Assembly: GCF_000152725.1 (NCBI RefSeq)
Contig: NZ_AAMO01000008.1
Coordinates: forward strand, 124,001-188,000
DNA length: 64,000 nt
Direction: 5' to 3'
Source: Pseudooceanicola batsensis HTCC2597
Lineage (GTDB): Bacteria; Pseudomonadota; Alphaproteobacteria; Rhodobacterales; Rhodobacteraceae
Made by a program: the position numbers and the translations under genes. Below are positions 42,550 through 50,969 of this stretch, in pieces; the first letter of the stretch is position 1, and the number at the start of each line of letters is the position of its first letter. A model generated the notes under the pieces. That model worked only from the letters and a program-made list of their open reading frames with translations. It did not search any database and was not told where the DNA came from.

Positions 42550-43536
42550 ATGCAGACCTTGGATAACTCGGACAATCTGAACGCTTATCTTGCCGCGATC
42601 GTCGAAAGCTCGGACGACGCGATCATCACCAAGAACCTCAACAGCATAATCCGGACCTGGAACAAGGGCGCCGAACACCTGTTCGGATACACTGCCGAAG
42701 AAGCCGTCGGTCAGCCGATCATGATGCTGATCCCCGACGATCGGCAGCACGAGGAGGTGGATATCATCGACAGGCTTCGCCGGGGTGAACGTCTCCAGCA
42801 TTTCGAGACCATCAGGAAACGCAAGAACGGCACATTGGTGCCGATTTCCCTGACCGTGTCGCCGGTCCGCAATGCCTCGGGCGAGGTGATCGGCGCCTCC
42901 AAGATCGCGCGCGACATCACGCAGCAACGCGAGGCTGCCGAGCAGCAGAGCCTACTTCTCGCCGAGATGCGGCACCGGGTGGGGAACTGCTTTGCGGTCG
43001 CGGGCAGCCTCATCACGGTGACCGCGCGGCAGGTCGAAACCCCGCAGGAGCTTGCTTCGCGGATGCGGGAACGGCTGATGGCGCTGTCCTCGGCGCACCG
43101 GCTGGCCGTGATCGACCCCAGGGGGCAGTCCGGCGGCGGCACCTCCCTGCAGAGCCTCGTCCATTCCATCGTCGAACCCTTTGCCGGCCACCAGGACCAT
43201 GACCTCGAGATCGAGGACCTCCGGGTCGCGTCGGAAGCGCTGACTCCGATCGCACTGATATTCTACGAACTCTGTACGAACGCGACGAAATACGGGGCGT
43301 TTCACCAGGACGGCGGCGGCCTTTCGGTGAAGGCCGGCCGCCGGGGCGACCGGTACGTCATCGACTGGCACGAGCGCTGCCCCCTCGATCCTGACGCGGT
43401 GAAGGCCGAAGGTTTCGGCACACGGATGTGCGACGGCGTGGTCCGGACCTCGCTCGGCGGCAGCATTACCCGCCGGTTCGAGCCCTCGGGACTTGCCGCC
43501 ACCATCGACCTCGACCTGGCCAGCCTGGAGGCCTGA
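42550..43536 (+). CDS. PAS-HWE sensor histidine kinase (orphan)
   Basis: A 328-residue soluble kinase. The PAS domain (about 12-128) opens with AAIVESSDDAIITKNLNSII and WNKGAEHLFGYTAEEAVGQ, in the style of flavin- or heme-free PAS_9/PAS_4 sensors. The phospho-acceptor is His142 in EMRHRVGNCFAV, where the usual Lys after RV is Gly. The ATPase N-box has YELCTNATKYG with Tyr where HWE kinases often have His, and DWHERCP supplies the W and E. No receiver gene is adjacent, so its partner lies elsewhere. Confidence 0.88.
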   Translation: MQTLDNSDNLNAYLAAIVESSDDAIITKNLNSIIRTWNKGAEHLFGYTAEEAVGQPIMMLIPDDRQHEEVDIIDRLRRGERLQHFETIRKRKNGTLVPISLTVSPVRNASGEVIGASKIARDITQQREAAEQQSLLLAEMRHRVGNCFAVAGSLITVTARQVETPQELASRMRERLMALSSAHRLAVIDPRGQSGGGTSLQSLVHSIVEPFAGHQDHDLEIEDLRVASEALTPIALIFYELCTNATKYGAFHQDGGGLSVKAGRRGDRYVIDWHERCPLDPDAVKAEGFGTRMCDGVVRTSLGGSITRRFEPSGLAATIDLDLASLEA

Positions 43537-43573
43537 GCCGGGCGGATGAACCTCCGCCCGCGCCCTCCGCATC

Positions 43574-44044
43574 CTAGACCAGCGTCGCCGCGGTCAGCCA
43601 CAGCAGCGCGGCAAGGACGGCGGCACCGGTTCTCAGGTGGTTCAGCCCGGTCCAGCGCCGCGCGTAGCGGGGCCAATAGTCCGCCAATCCGCGGGCATCC
43701 CCCTCCAGCGTTTCGAGCCGCTTGTTCATCGGCACGTTGCCCACCCCCGTGATCCCGACGACGCCGAGGAAATAGACCAGCCCGCCGGCCGCGACGAGGG
43801 CAGGCGCCGCCCCTCCGCTCTGCCACAGGGTCAGAAGGGACAGGGCGAGGGACCCCGGCAGAAACCCCATGAGCAGGACCATGAAGACCGAGCGATAGAC
43901 GGTCCGGTTCAGCCCGATCATTCCGGCCGCGCCACCGGTGCCCGGCGCCAGCACCAGCCCGCGCATGACGAAATCGGAAAAGCTCAGGAATACGCCGGCC
44001 ACCAGCGCCATCGCCAGACCGCAGACAAGAAGCAGCCATGTCAT
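43574..44044 (-). CDS. DUF1772-family membrane protein (anthrone-oxygenase-like)
   Basis: A 156-residue protein with four hydrophobic segments (about 3-28, 50-72, 82-102, 138-155). The loop NVPMNKRLETLEG is the hallmark of DUF1772/anthrone-oxygenase-like proteins. ATG 44044 follows a GGAGGGCGATGCA site. It lies 14 bases downstream of the NAD(P)-binding gene, and both are probably under the adjacent TetR regulator. Biochemical role unknown. Confidence 0.8.
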   Translation of the reverse strand: MTWLLLVCGLAMALVAGVFLSFSDFVMRGLVLAPGTGGAAGMIGLNRTVYRSVFMVLLMGFLPGSLALSLLTLWQSGGAAPALVAAGGLVYFLGVVGITGVGNVPMNKRLETLEGDARGLADYWPRYARRWTGLNHLRTGAAVLAALLWLTAATLV

Positions 44045-44058
44045 TGCATCGCCCTCCG

Positions 44059-44688
44059 TCAGCTCGACAGGCCGACGGCGCGGCCCAGATAGCGGCGTTC
44101 CGCCACCTGGCGGGACAGGAAGCGGGCCAGGTCGGCGCGCGCAATCCTGAGGTCCAGCCCGCGCGCCCCGACCGAGAGATCCTCGATCACCGGCCGGCGG
44201 GTGGCGGCGTCGGTAAAGGCGCCCGGCCGGACGATCGTCCAGTCGAGCCCGCTGGCCCTCACCAGTTGTTCCTGCAACTCGTGATCGCGGAACACCGGCG
44301 CCAGGAGCGCGCCGAACATCACCCTCTTCCACCAGAAGTTCAGGTTCGACCAGCTGTCCCCCGCGCCGAGCGTCGACTGGCAGACAAGGCGGCGCACCCC
44401 GTGCGCCTGCATGGCGTGGATCACGTTCATGGTCCCCCCGGACCGGATCAGGCTCTTGCGGGACATCCCCGCGCCCAGGGTGACGATGACCGCGTCGTGA
44501 CCGGCCACGGCGGCGTGAACCTCCTCCGCCTGCATGGCGTCGCCGGCGACGAGGCTCAGCGCGGGATCGGACAGGCCCAGCGTCTCGGGCCTGCGGGCGA
44601 AGGCGGTCACGGCATGGCCAGCCTTCAGCAGTTCTTTCACGGCGAGGCGCCCGACCGAACCGGTGGCTCCGAATACGATGACTTTCAT
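44059..44688 (-). CDS. NAD(P)-binding, atypical short-chain dehydrogenase-like protein
   Basis: A 209-residue NmrA/SDR_a5-type protein with the Rossmann motif VIVFGATGSVGRL at its start and VTLGAGMSRKS and WTIVRPGAFTD further on. A conventional catalytic YxxxK is not evident, as in redox-sensing or NAD(P)H-epimerase-like members. ATG 44688 follows AAGGAGACCACCT. It is divergent from a TetR gene whose operators lie in the gap, and it precedes the DUF1772 gene. Confidence 0.82.
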   Translation of the reverse strand: MKVIVFGATGSVGRLAVKELLKAGHAVTAFARRPETLGLSDPALSLVAGDAMQAEEVHAAVAGHDAVIVTLGAGMSRKSLIRSGGTMNVIHAMQAHGVRRLVCQSTLGAGDSWSNLNFWWKRVMFGALLAPVFRDHELQEQLVRASGLDWTIVRPGAFTDAATRRPVIEDLSVGARGLDLRIARADLARFLSRQVAERRYLGRAVGLSS

Positions 44689-44708
44689 AGGTGGTCTCCT
44701 TGGTTTAC

Positions 44709-44765
44709 TTGACAGCGCGTAAAGTTGACATCGTGTCAATAGTCCGCAACTTGACGCCATGTCAA
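44709..44765. promoter_or_regulatory. Three TTGAC-N5-GTCAA operator repeats
   Basis: TTGAC-AGCGC-GTAAA (44709-44723, one mismatch), TTGAC-ATCGT-GTCAA (44725-44739) and TTGAC-GCCAT-GTCAA (44751-44765). The last covers the tetR start codon at 44759. They fill the divergent gap and are the evident binding sites of the TetR regulator, for both its own gene and the dehydrogenase operon. Confidence 0.75.
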
Positions 44766-45340
44766 GAGATCAGATCAGCACCAAGTCCCGCATTCTCGAC
44801 ACCACCTGGAGCCTTCTGGAAACCGGGAAGAGCGCCGTGCGCATGTCCGATATCGCCAAGGCGGTCGGGATCAGCCGCCAGGCCCTCTATCTGCATTTTC
44901 CCACGCGGGCCGAGTTGCTTGTGGCGACGACCCGGCACATCGACGACGTCAAGAACGTGGAGGCCCGGCTGGAAAAGAGCCGATCCGCAACCACCGGCAT
45001 CGATCGTCTGCATGCCTTCATCGAGGCTTGGGGCGGGTACATTCCCGAGATCATCGGCGTCTCGGCCGCGCTGCGGGCCATGCGCGACGCCGAATCGGCA
45101 AAGGCATGGGACGACAGGATGCAGGCGGTCCGGCACGGATGTGAGGCGGCCGTGCGCGCCATTGCCGAGGACGGGCGGCTGAAGCCGGAACTGACGCAGA
45201 GGGACGCGACCGACCTGCTCTGGACGCTTCTTTCGGTCGAGACCTGGGAACGGCTGGTACGGGACTGCGGCTGGACGCAAGATCGATACGAGCAGACCAT
45301 CAAGGACCTCGCCGAGGCCGCGCTGGTCGCGCGAGGCTGA
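44759..45340 (+). CDS. TetR-family transcriptional repressor
   Basis: A 193-residue repressor. The HTH is VRMSDIAKAVGISRQALYLH with FPTRAELLVATTRHID after it. The C-terminal ligand domain has no recognised family. Its start codon lies inside one of three TTGAC-N5-GTCAA palindromes, so tight autoregulation is expected. It controls the divergent NAD(P)-binding/DUF1772 pair. Confidence 0.9.
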   Translation: MSRDQISTKSRILDTTWSLLETGKSAVRMSDIAKAVGISRQALYLHFPTRAELLVATTRHIDDVKNVEARLEKSRSATTGIDRLHAFIEAWGGYIPEIIGVSAALRAMRDAESAKAWDDRMQAVRHGCEAAVRAIAEDGRLKPELTQRDATDLLWTLLSVETWERLVRDCGWTQDRYEQTIKDLAEAALVARG

Positions 45341-45534
45341 GCGGCGGCCGCGGTTCCGGGCGTCGGATTGTGCGGCGTTCGCGGTGCAGGCGTCGCGACA
45401 TCCGCCTGCCCTCGAACGTCGCGCGGGCGGAAGGCGCCCGGCGGCACTGCCGGGCGGCTTCCCTGAGACCGGAACGCGGTTGGCTGGCCTCAGTCCCGAC
45501 AGCGTCATCAAAAGTTCACTTGCCATTGCTGCTT

Positions 45535-45560
45535 TTTCATATATCCGCGAATTATGGAAA
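45535..45560. promoter_or_regulatory. Candidate ArsR operator over the arsRC start
   Basis: TTTCATA (45535-45541) and TATGGAAA (45553-45560) form an imperfect AT-rich dyad across the start codon at 45554. ArsR-family sites are AT-rich dyads near the promoter. The region 45341-45553 upstream has no gene. Confidence 0.35.
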
Positions 45561-46387
45561 GAGACGTTCCCGATCAGCTGACCGCCCTCGGTCACCCGCA
45601 CCGCCTGGCGGTCTTCCGGCTGCTGATGCGCCGCTATCCCGACCGCGTGCCGGCGGGTGAACTGGCTGCGGCACTCGGCATCAAGGCCAGCACCATGTCC
45701 GCCTACCTCGCGACGCTCCAGCGCGCGGGGCTGGTCGGGCCGGAGCGGGTCGGGACTTCGCTGCTCTATTCCATCCGGATGACACGGGTGCAGGAGATGT
45801 TCGACCATCTCTTCCTAGACTGCTGCCGCGGCCGGCCCGAAATCTGTCTGCCAACGCCCGGGGGTCCTGGACCGATGACCGAACGCAAGTACAACGTGCT
45901 TTTCATCTGCACGGGCAATTCCGCCCGCTCGATCTTTGCCGAAACCCTCCTGCGGGAGCTCGCCGGCGACAGGTTCGACGCCTGGTCCGCCGGCACCAAG
46001 CCCCGGTCCGAGCTCAATCCGTTCGCGCTCAAGGTCCTGCGCGACAAGGGGCACGACACTGCGCCCCTGCGGGCCAAGCATGTCTCCGAGGTTTCGGGGC
46101 CGGTCGCGCCCGCCTTCGACTTCGTCTTCACCGTCTGCAACCAGGCCGCGAACGAGGATTGCCCGGCTTGGGAGGGGCAGCCGGTCAACGGTCACTGGGG
46201 AATGCCGGACCCGGTCAAGGCCGAGGGGACGGAGGCCGAGATCAGCCTGGCCTTCCAGCATGCCTATGGCGCGCTCAAGCGGCGGATCGAGGCGTTCGTC
46301 GCGCTGCCGGTCGAGAGCCTGGACCGCATCGCGCTGCAATCCGCCGTGGACGAGATCGGCCGCACATCACAGGAGACATCCGCATGA
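45554..46387 (+). CDS. arsRC: ArsR repressor fused to LMW-phosphatase-type arsenate reductase
   Basis: A 277-residue fusion. Residues about 1-100 are an ArsR winged helix ([20 protein letters not shown]) with a C-terminal cysteine cluster Cys90, Cys91 and Cys98, like the As(III) site of ArsR proteins with the CC-x5-C arrangement. Residues about 110-270 are an arsenate reductase with the P-loop CTGNSARS (Cys119 to Arg125) and the general acid Asp in WGMPDPV. An internal ATG at 45875, in front of the reductase domain, could also give free ArsC. The stop overlaps the GAPDH start (ATGA). It senses arsenite and processes arsenate in one polypeptide. Confidence 0.9.
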   Translation: MERDVPDQLTALGHPHRLAVFRLLMRRYPDRVPAGELAAALGIKASTMSAYLATLQRAGLVGPERVGTSLLYSIRMTRVQEMFDHLFLDCCRGRPEICLPTPGGPGPMTERKYNVLFICTGNSARSIFAETLLRELAGDRFDAWSAGTKPRSELNPFALKVLRDKGHDTAPLRAKHVSEVSGPVAPAFDFVFTVCNQAANEDCPAWEGQPVNGHWGMPDPVKAEGTEAEISLAFQHAYGALKRRIEAFVALPVESLDRIALQSAVDEIGRTSQETSA

Positions 46388-47382
46388 CCACCTATGCCCT
46401 GAACGGACTGGGCCGGATGGGCAAGCTCGCCCTCAGGCCGCTGCTGGACCGCGGAGCCGAGATCGCATGGATCAACGACGCGACCGGCGATCCCGCGATG
46501 CATGCGCACCTTCTGGAATTCGACACGGTGCACGGGCGCTGGCCGGCGGACTTTGCGCATGACGAGGAAAGCGTCACCATCGACGGAACCCGCATCCCCT
46601 TCGTCGGCACGCGCGAGCTGGCGGAATTGCCGCTCGACGGGGTGGACGTGGTGATCGACTGCACCGGCGCCTTCAAGACCGAGGCCCGGCTCGCCCCCTA
46701 TTTCGACGCGGGCGTCCGCAAGGTCGTTGTCTCGGCTCCGGTCAAGGACGGTCCGACCGCCAATATCGTCATGGGGGTGAACGACGAGACCTACGATCCG
46801 GCCCGTCACCGGATCGTCACGGCCGCCTCCTGCACGACGAACTGCCTCGCTCCGGTGGTCAAGGTCATCCACGAGAACCTGCGCATCCGCCACGGGTCGA
46901 TGACCACTATCCATGACGTGACCAACACCCAGACCATCGTCGACCGCCCCGCCAAGGACCTGCGCCGCGCGCGGTCGGCGTTGAATTCGCTGATCCCCAC
47001 GACCACCGGCTCGGCCACGGCGATCACGCTGATCTATCCGGACCTCGAGGGCCGGCTGAACGGCCATGCGGTCCGCGTGCCGCTGCTGAACGCATCGCTG
47101 ACCGACTGCGTCTTCGAGGTGGAGACGCCCACCACCGCGGAGGAGGTCAACGCGCTGTTCCGGGCGGCGGCCGAGGGACCGCTCAAAGGCATCCTCGGCT
47201 ACGAGGAACGGCCGCTGGTCTCGGCGGACTATACCAACGACGTGCGGTCGTCGGTCGTGGACGCGCCGTCGACCATGGTGGTGAACGGCACGCAGGTGAA
47301 GATTTACGCCTGGTACGACAACGAGATGGGCTATGCGCACCGCCTCGCCGATGTGGCGCTGATGGTGGGAAAGACGCTCTAG
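46384..47382 (+). CDS. gapdh: ars-operon glyceraldehyde-3-phosphate dehydrogenase
   Basis: A 332-residue GAPDH with a full Rossmann domain ([10 protein letters not shown]), catalytic Cys150 in [11 protein letters not shown], and the substrate-binding [20 protein letters not shown] end. In arsenic operons next to arsJ this enzyme uses arsenate in place of phosphate to make unstable 1-arseno-3-phosphoglycerate, which ArsJ then exports. The arsRC stop overlaps its start and arsJ follows 39 bases later. It is not the glycolytic housekeeping copy, judging from context. Confidence 0.9.
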   Translation: MTTYALNGLGRMGKLALRPLLDRGAEIAWINDATGDPAMHAHLLEFDTVHGRWPADFAHDEESVTIDGTRIPFVGTRELAELPLDGVDVVIDCTGAFKTEARLAPYFDAGVRKVVVSAPVKDGPTANIVMGVNDETYDPARHRIVTAASCTTNCLAPVVKVIHENLRIRHGSMTTIHDVTNTQTIVDRPAKDLRRARSALNSLIPTTTGSATAITLIYPDLEGRLNGHAVRVPLLNASLTDCVFEVETPTTAEEVNALFRAAAEGPLKGILGYEERPLVSADYTNDVRSSVVDAPSTMVVNGTQVKIYAWYDNEMGYAHRLADVALMVGKTL

Positions 47383-47421
47383 GCCCCGTTCCGATCCAAC
47401 CATTCCGCGAGGCCTCCCGCC

Positions 47422-48687
47422 ATGACCGACCGCCCGCAGGGCCTGTCTGCCTACATCGCCGTCACCGCCGCCTACTGGGCCTTCATGCTCACCGACGGCG
47501 CGCTGCGGATGCTGGTGCTGCTGCATTTCCACACGCTGGGGTTCACGCCGGTGCAGCTGGCCTACCTGTTCATTCTCTACGAGGTGGCGGGCATGGCGAC
47601 GAACCTCGCCGCCGGCTGGATCGCCGCGCGGTTCGGGCTGACCTCGACGCTCTATGCCGGTCTCGGCATCCAGGTGGTGGCCCTGCTGGCACTCGCCCAA
47701 CTCGACCCGGGATGGGCCGTCGGCGCTTCGGTTGCCTTCGTGATGTGCGTGCAGGGGGCAAGCGGGGTGGCCAAGGATCTGGCCAAGATGTCCTCGAAAT
47801 CCGCGGTCAAGGTGCTGGCGCCGGCCGAAGGCGGCGGGCTCTTCCGATGGGTCGCGGTGCTGACCGGCTCGAAGAACGCGGTCAAGGGTTTCGGCTTTCT
47901 GCTGGGGGCGGCCCTGCTGGCGACGGCGGGATTTGTCTGGGCGGTCCTGGGCATGGCGGTGGTCCTCGCCGTCATTCTTCTGGCGGTGGCGGTCTTCATG
48001 CCCGCCGGCCTGCCCCGCGGGCGCAAGGACGCGAAGTTCTCCGAGGTCTTCTCGAAATCGGCCAATGTGAACTGGCTCTCGGCGGCGCGGGTCTTTCTGT
48101 TCGGTGCGCGGGACGTCTGGTTCGTCGTGGGGATCCCGATCTATTTCTACGCCGTCCTGTCGGATGGCACCGAAGAGGGCAACCGCGCGGCCTTTTTCAT
48201 GATCGGCACCTTCATGGCGGTCTGGATCATCCTCTACGGCGCGGTTCAGGCCGCGGCGCCCCGGTTGTTGCGCGCCGCGCATCGCCCGGAGAGCGAGCTG
48301 ATCCGGGCGGCGCGGGGCTGGGCGGCCGCGCTGTTCCTGGTGCCCGCCGCGCTGGCCCTGGCGGTCCTGCTCTCCCCCGGGCCCGAACCCTGGCTGACCG
48401 CGACGCTGGTCGCCGGGCTTCTGGCCTTCGGGGCGGTGTTCGCGGTGAATTCCTCGCTGCATTCCTACCTGATCCTCGCCTTCACGCGGTCCGAGCGGGT
48501 CACGATGGACGTCGGGTTCTACTACATGGCGAACGCGGGCGGGCGGCTGATCGGGACGCTCCTGTCCGGCCTGACCTACCAGCTTGCCGGTCTGCCGCTC
48601 GTCCTCGGCACCGCTGCGGGCATGGTGGCGCTGGCGGCGCTGATCTCGGGCCGTCTGACGGACCGCCCGCAGGGAGCACCGGCCTGA
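47422..48687 (+). CDS. arsJ: ArsJ organoarsenical efflux permease (MFS)
   Basis: A 421-residue major-facilitator protein with about 11-12 transmembrane helices. AYWAFMLTDGALRMLVLLHF at the start and KDLAKMSSKSAVKVLAPAEG are conserved in ArsJ. It exports 1-arseno-3-phosphoglycerate, which breaks down outside to arsenate, giving net As(V) detoxification. It is the last gene of the arsRC-gapdh-arsJ operon. Confidence 0.9.
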   Translation: MTDRPQGLSAYIAVTAAYWAFMLTDGALRMLVLLHFHTLGFTPVQLAYLFILYEVAGMATNLAAGWIAARFGLTSTLYAGLGIQVVALLALAQLDPGWAVGASVAFVMCVQGASGVAKDLAKMSSKSAVKVLAPAEGGGLFRWVAVLTGSKNAVKGFGFLLGAALLATAGFVWAVLGMAVVLAVILLAVAVFMPAGLPRGRKDAKFSEVFSKSANVNWLSAARVFLFGARDVWFVVGIPIYFYAVLSDGTEEGNRAAFFMIGTFMAVWIILYGAVQAAAPRLLRAAHRPESELIRAARGWAAALFLVPAALALAVLLSPGPEPWLTATLVAGLLAFGAVFAVNSSLHSYLILAFTRSERVTMDVGFYYMANAGGRLIGTLLSGLTYQLAGLPLVLGTAAGMVALAALISGRLTDRPQGAPA

Positions 48688-48871
48688 CGGGACCGAGCAT
48701 CCGGTCGCGGTCCCCACGCGGGCCAAGGCAATGTCCGGGCGCTCGCTGCCGACCCGCGTGCAGGAAATTCCGCAGACCCGGGTGGCGGCCCGCCCTCCGC
48801 CATCTAGATGTAGTCCGTGGGTATCGGCTTCGCTGCCGCCGCCCCGCAACAGACGGCTGGAAGGGATCGAA

Positions 48872-49303
48872 ATGGGACAGATCGGCAAGGCATTCGAACT
48901 CGCCCTCGCCGCCCATGCGGGCCAGTCCGACCGGGCGGGGGCGCCCTACATCGGTCATGTCGCCCGCGTCGCGGCCAGCATACCGGACGGACCCGATGCC
49001 GAAACCGCGCAGGTCGTCGCGCTGCTGCACGACGTGGTCGAGGATACGGATGTGACGCTCGAAACCATCGAGAGGGAATTCGGCCCCGGCATCGCCGCCA
49101 CGGTCGATGCGCTGACGCATCGCGAGGACGAGCCCCCCGAAGATTACCACGCCCGGATCAAGGCGGACCCGCTCGCCATCACCGTCAAATGCGCGGATCT
49201 CGAGGACAACTCCGATCCCGCGCGACTGGCGGTCCTGCCGGACGTGACCCGGAAGCGCCTCGAGCAGAAATACGCCGCGACCCGCGCCGCTCTCGAGGAG
49301 TGA
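48872..49303 (+). CDS. Small HD-domain hydrolase, MESH1/small-alarmone-hydrolase-like
   Basis: A 143-residue stand-alone HD protein. It shows the RelA/SpoT hydrolase signature: His29 in YIGHVARVA, HDVVEDTD (His53-Asp54, Glu57-Asp58; the HDxxED motif), and KCADLEDN in place of the usual K-AD-LHN. No synthetase, TGS or ACT domain is present. ATG 48872 has AAGGGATCGA upstream; the longer frame from 48731 is dropped. It may degrade (p)ppGpp or another nucleotide such as NADPH. Gene neighbours give no further clue. Confidence 0.8.
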   Translation: MGQIGKAFELALAAHAGQSDRAGAPYIGHVARVAASIPDGPDAETAQVVALLHDVVEDTDVTLETIEREFGPGIAATVDALTHREDEPPEDYHARIKADPLAITVKCADLEDNSDPARLAVLPDVTRKRLEQKYAATRAALEE

Positions 49304-49484
49304 GCGGGCCCCGGCGACCGGCCGGGACCGCGACCCGCGCACCGAACGGGCCTCGTCGCATCCGACACCACGCGCCGCGCTCGACCTGATCGGGTTGACC
49401 GGCTATGCCGGCGATACCGGCTACGGGGTTTGCCCGAGGCCACGCGGATCAACGCGCCCCGGGGCGCGGGAGGCAGAGCAGAGC

Positions 49485-50894
49485 ATGACACCCGAAGACT
49501 TCGAAAGCTGGTCGCGACGGGCCGCCGACTGGGGCGCGCGATACCGCAGGACACTGGGCGACCGCCCGGTCCGCGCCCGGACGGACGCGGGCGAGATCTA
49601 TCGCGCCATTCCCGCCGAGCCGCCGCAGACCGGCGAGGAGATGGCGGCGATCTTCGAGGATTTCGAGAACATCATCCTGCCCGGCATGACCCATTGGCAG
49701 CATCCCCGGTTCTTCGCCTACTTCCCCGCCAATGCAGCCCCGGTCTCGGTCGTGGCGGAATACCTCGTCACGGCCATGGCCGCGCAGTGCATGCTCTGGC
49801 AGACCTCGCCCGCCGCGACCGAGCTCGAGACCCGGATGATGGAATGGCTGAGGGACGCGGTCGGCCTGCCCGGGACATTCTCGGGCGTGATCCAGGACAG
49901 CGCATCCTCGGCCACGCTGGCGGCGATGCTCGTCATGCGGGAACGTGCGCTGGACTGGCAGGGCAACGTCAGGGGCCTGGCCGGCGGCCCGGCCCCGCGC
50001 GTCTACTGCTCTGACCAGGTGCACAGTTCGATCGACCGCGCGGCCTGGGTCTCGGGGATCGGACAGGACAACCTGATCAAGCTTCCGGCAGAGGCCTCCG
50101 GCGCGATGCCGCCCGACGCGCTGGACGCCGCGATCCGCGCCGACTTCGCCGCCGGGCACAGGCCCGCCGGGGTCGTGGCCTGCGTCGGCGGCACCAGCAC
50201 CGGAGCGAGCGATGACATCCGCGCCGTGGTCGAGGTCGCGCAGCGCCACGCCCTCTACGTGCATGTCGATGCCGCCTGGGCCGGGGCCGCGATGATCTGC
50301 CCCGAGTTCCGCGACATCTGGGCCGGCGTCGAGCAGGCGGACTCCGTCGTCTTCAACCCGCACAAGTGGCTGGGCGCCTCCTTCGACTGTTCCGCCCATC
50401 TCGTCCGCGATCCCGAGACCCTGGTGAAGACCCTCGCGATCCAGCCCGAATACCTCAAGACCCACGGGCAGGACGGAGTGATAGACTATTCGGAATGGTC
50501 GATCCCGCTCGGCCGCCGGTTCCGCGCGCTCAAGCTGTGGTTCCTGCTGCGGTTTCACGGGCTCGAGGGGTTGCGCGGCATCATCCGCGATCACGTCCGC
50601 TGGTCCGGCAATCTGTGCGAGCGCCTGCGCGCGACCGAAGGCGTCGAGATCGTCACCGAACCGGCGCTGTCGCTCTTTTCCTTCCGCCGCGCCGGTGCGA
50701 CCGACGACGAGACCATCGCGCATCTGCGCACGATCAACGACGAGGGCCGCATCTATCTGACCCAGACCCGGGTCGGCGACCGCATCGCCATCCGCTTCCA
50801 GGCGGGCAGCCATGCCATGACCGAGGCGGATACAGGTATCGCCTACGATGCCATTCTCGATGGATTCGGCCTGTCGGCAGGGACCGCTGGCTGA
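49485..50894 (+). CDS. PLP-dependent aromatic-L-amino-acid decarboxylase family protein
   Basis: A 469-residue group II decarboxylase. GMTHWQHPRFFAYFPANAAP (N-terminal substrate region), VHVDAAWAGAAMICPEFR (PLP Asp), and the Schiff-base Lys294 in VFNPHKWLGASFDC are all intact. IAIRFQAGSHAMTE closes the C-terminus. It would decarboxylate an aromatic amino acid to its amine (tyramine, phenethylamine or tryptamine type). ATG 49485 is preceded by GGGAGGCAGAG; the in-frame region from 49395 has no similarity. It appears to be a single-gene unit. Confidence 0.9.
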   Translation: MTPEDFESWSRRAADWGARYRRTLGDRPVRARTDAGEIYRAIPAEPPQTGEEMAAIFEDFENIILPGMTHWQHPRFFAYFPANAAPVSVVAEYLVTAMAAQCMLWQTSPAATELETRMMEWLRDAVGLPGTFSGVIQDSASSATLAAMLVMRERALDWQGNVRGLAGGPAPRVYCSDQVHSSIDRAAWVSGIGQDNLIKLPAEASGAMPPDALDAAIRADFAAGHRPAGVVACVGGTSTGASDDIRAVVEVAQRHALYVHVDAAWAGAAMICPEFRDIWAGVEQADSVVFNPHKWLGASFDCSAHLVRDPETLVKTLAIQPEYLKTHGQDGVIDYSEWSIPLGRRFRALKLWFLLRFHGLEGLRGIIRDHVRWSGNLCERLRATEGVEIVTEPALSLFSFRRAGATDDETIAHLRTINDEGRIYLTQTRVGDRIAIRFQAGSHAMTEADTGIAYDAILDGFGLSAGTAG

Positions 50895-50969
50895 CCGCCG
50901 CGCCCCCGCCCTTCCGGCGATACGGCTCTTCCGGTCGCGGGGCCATCCACCGGATGGCCCCGCCCGTGC

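Noticed and set aside
46264..48888. 874-codon minus-strand open frame
   Set aside because: Antisense to GAPDH and arsJ; Arg/Gly/Gln-rich composition typical of a GC-rich shadow frame.
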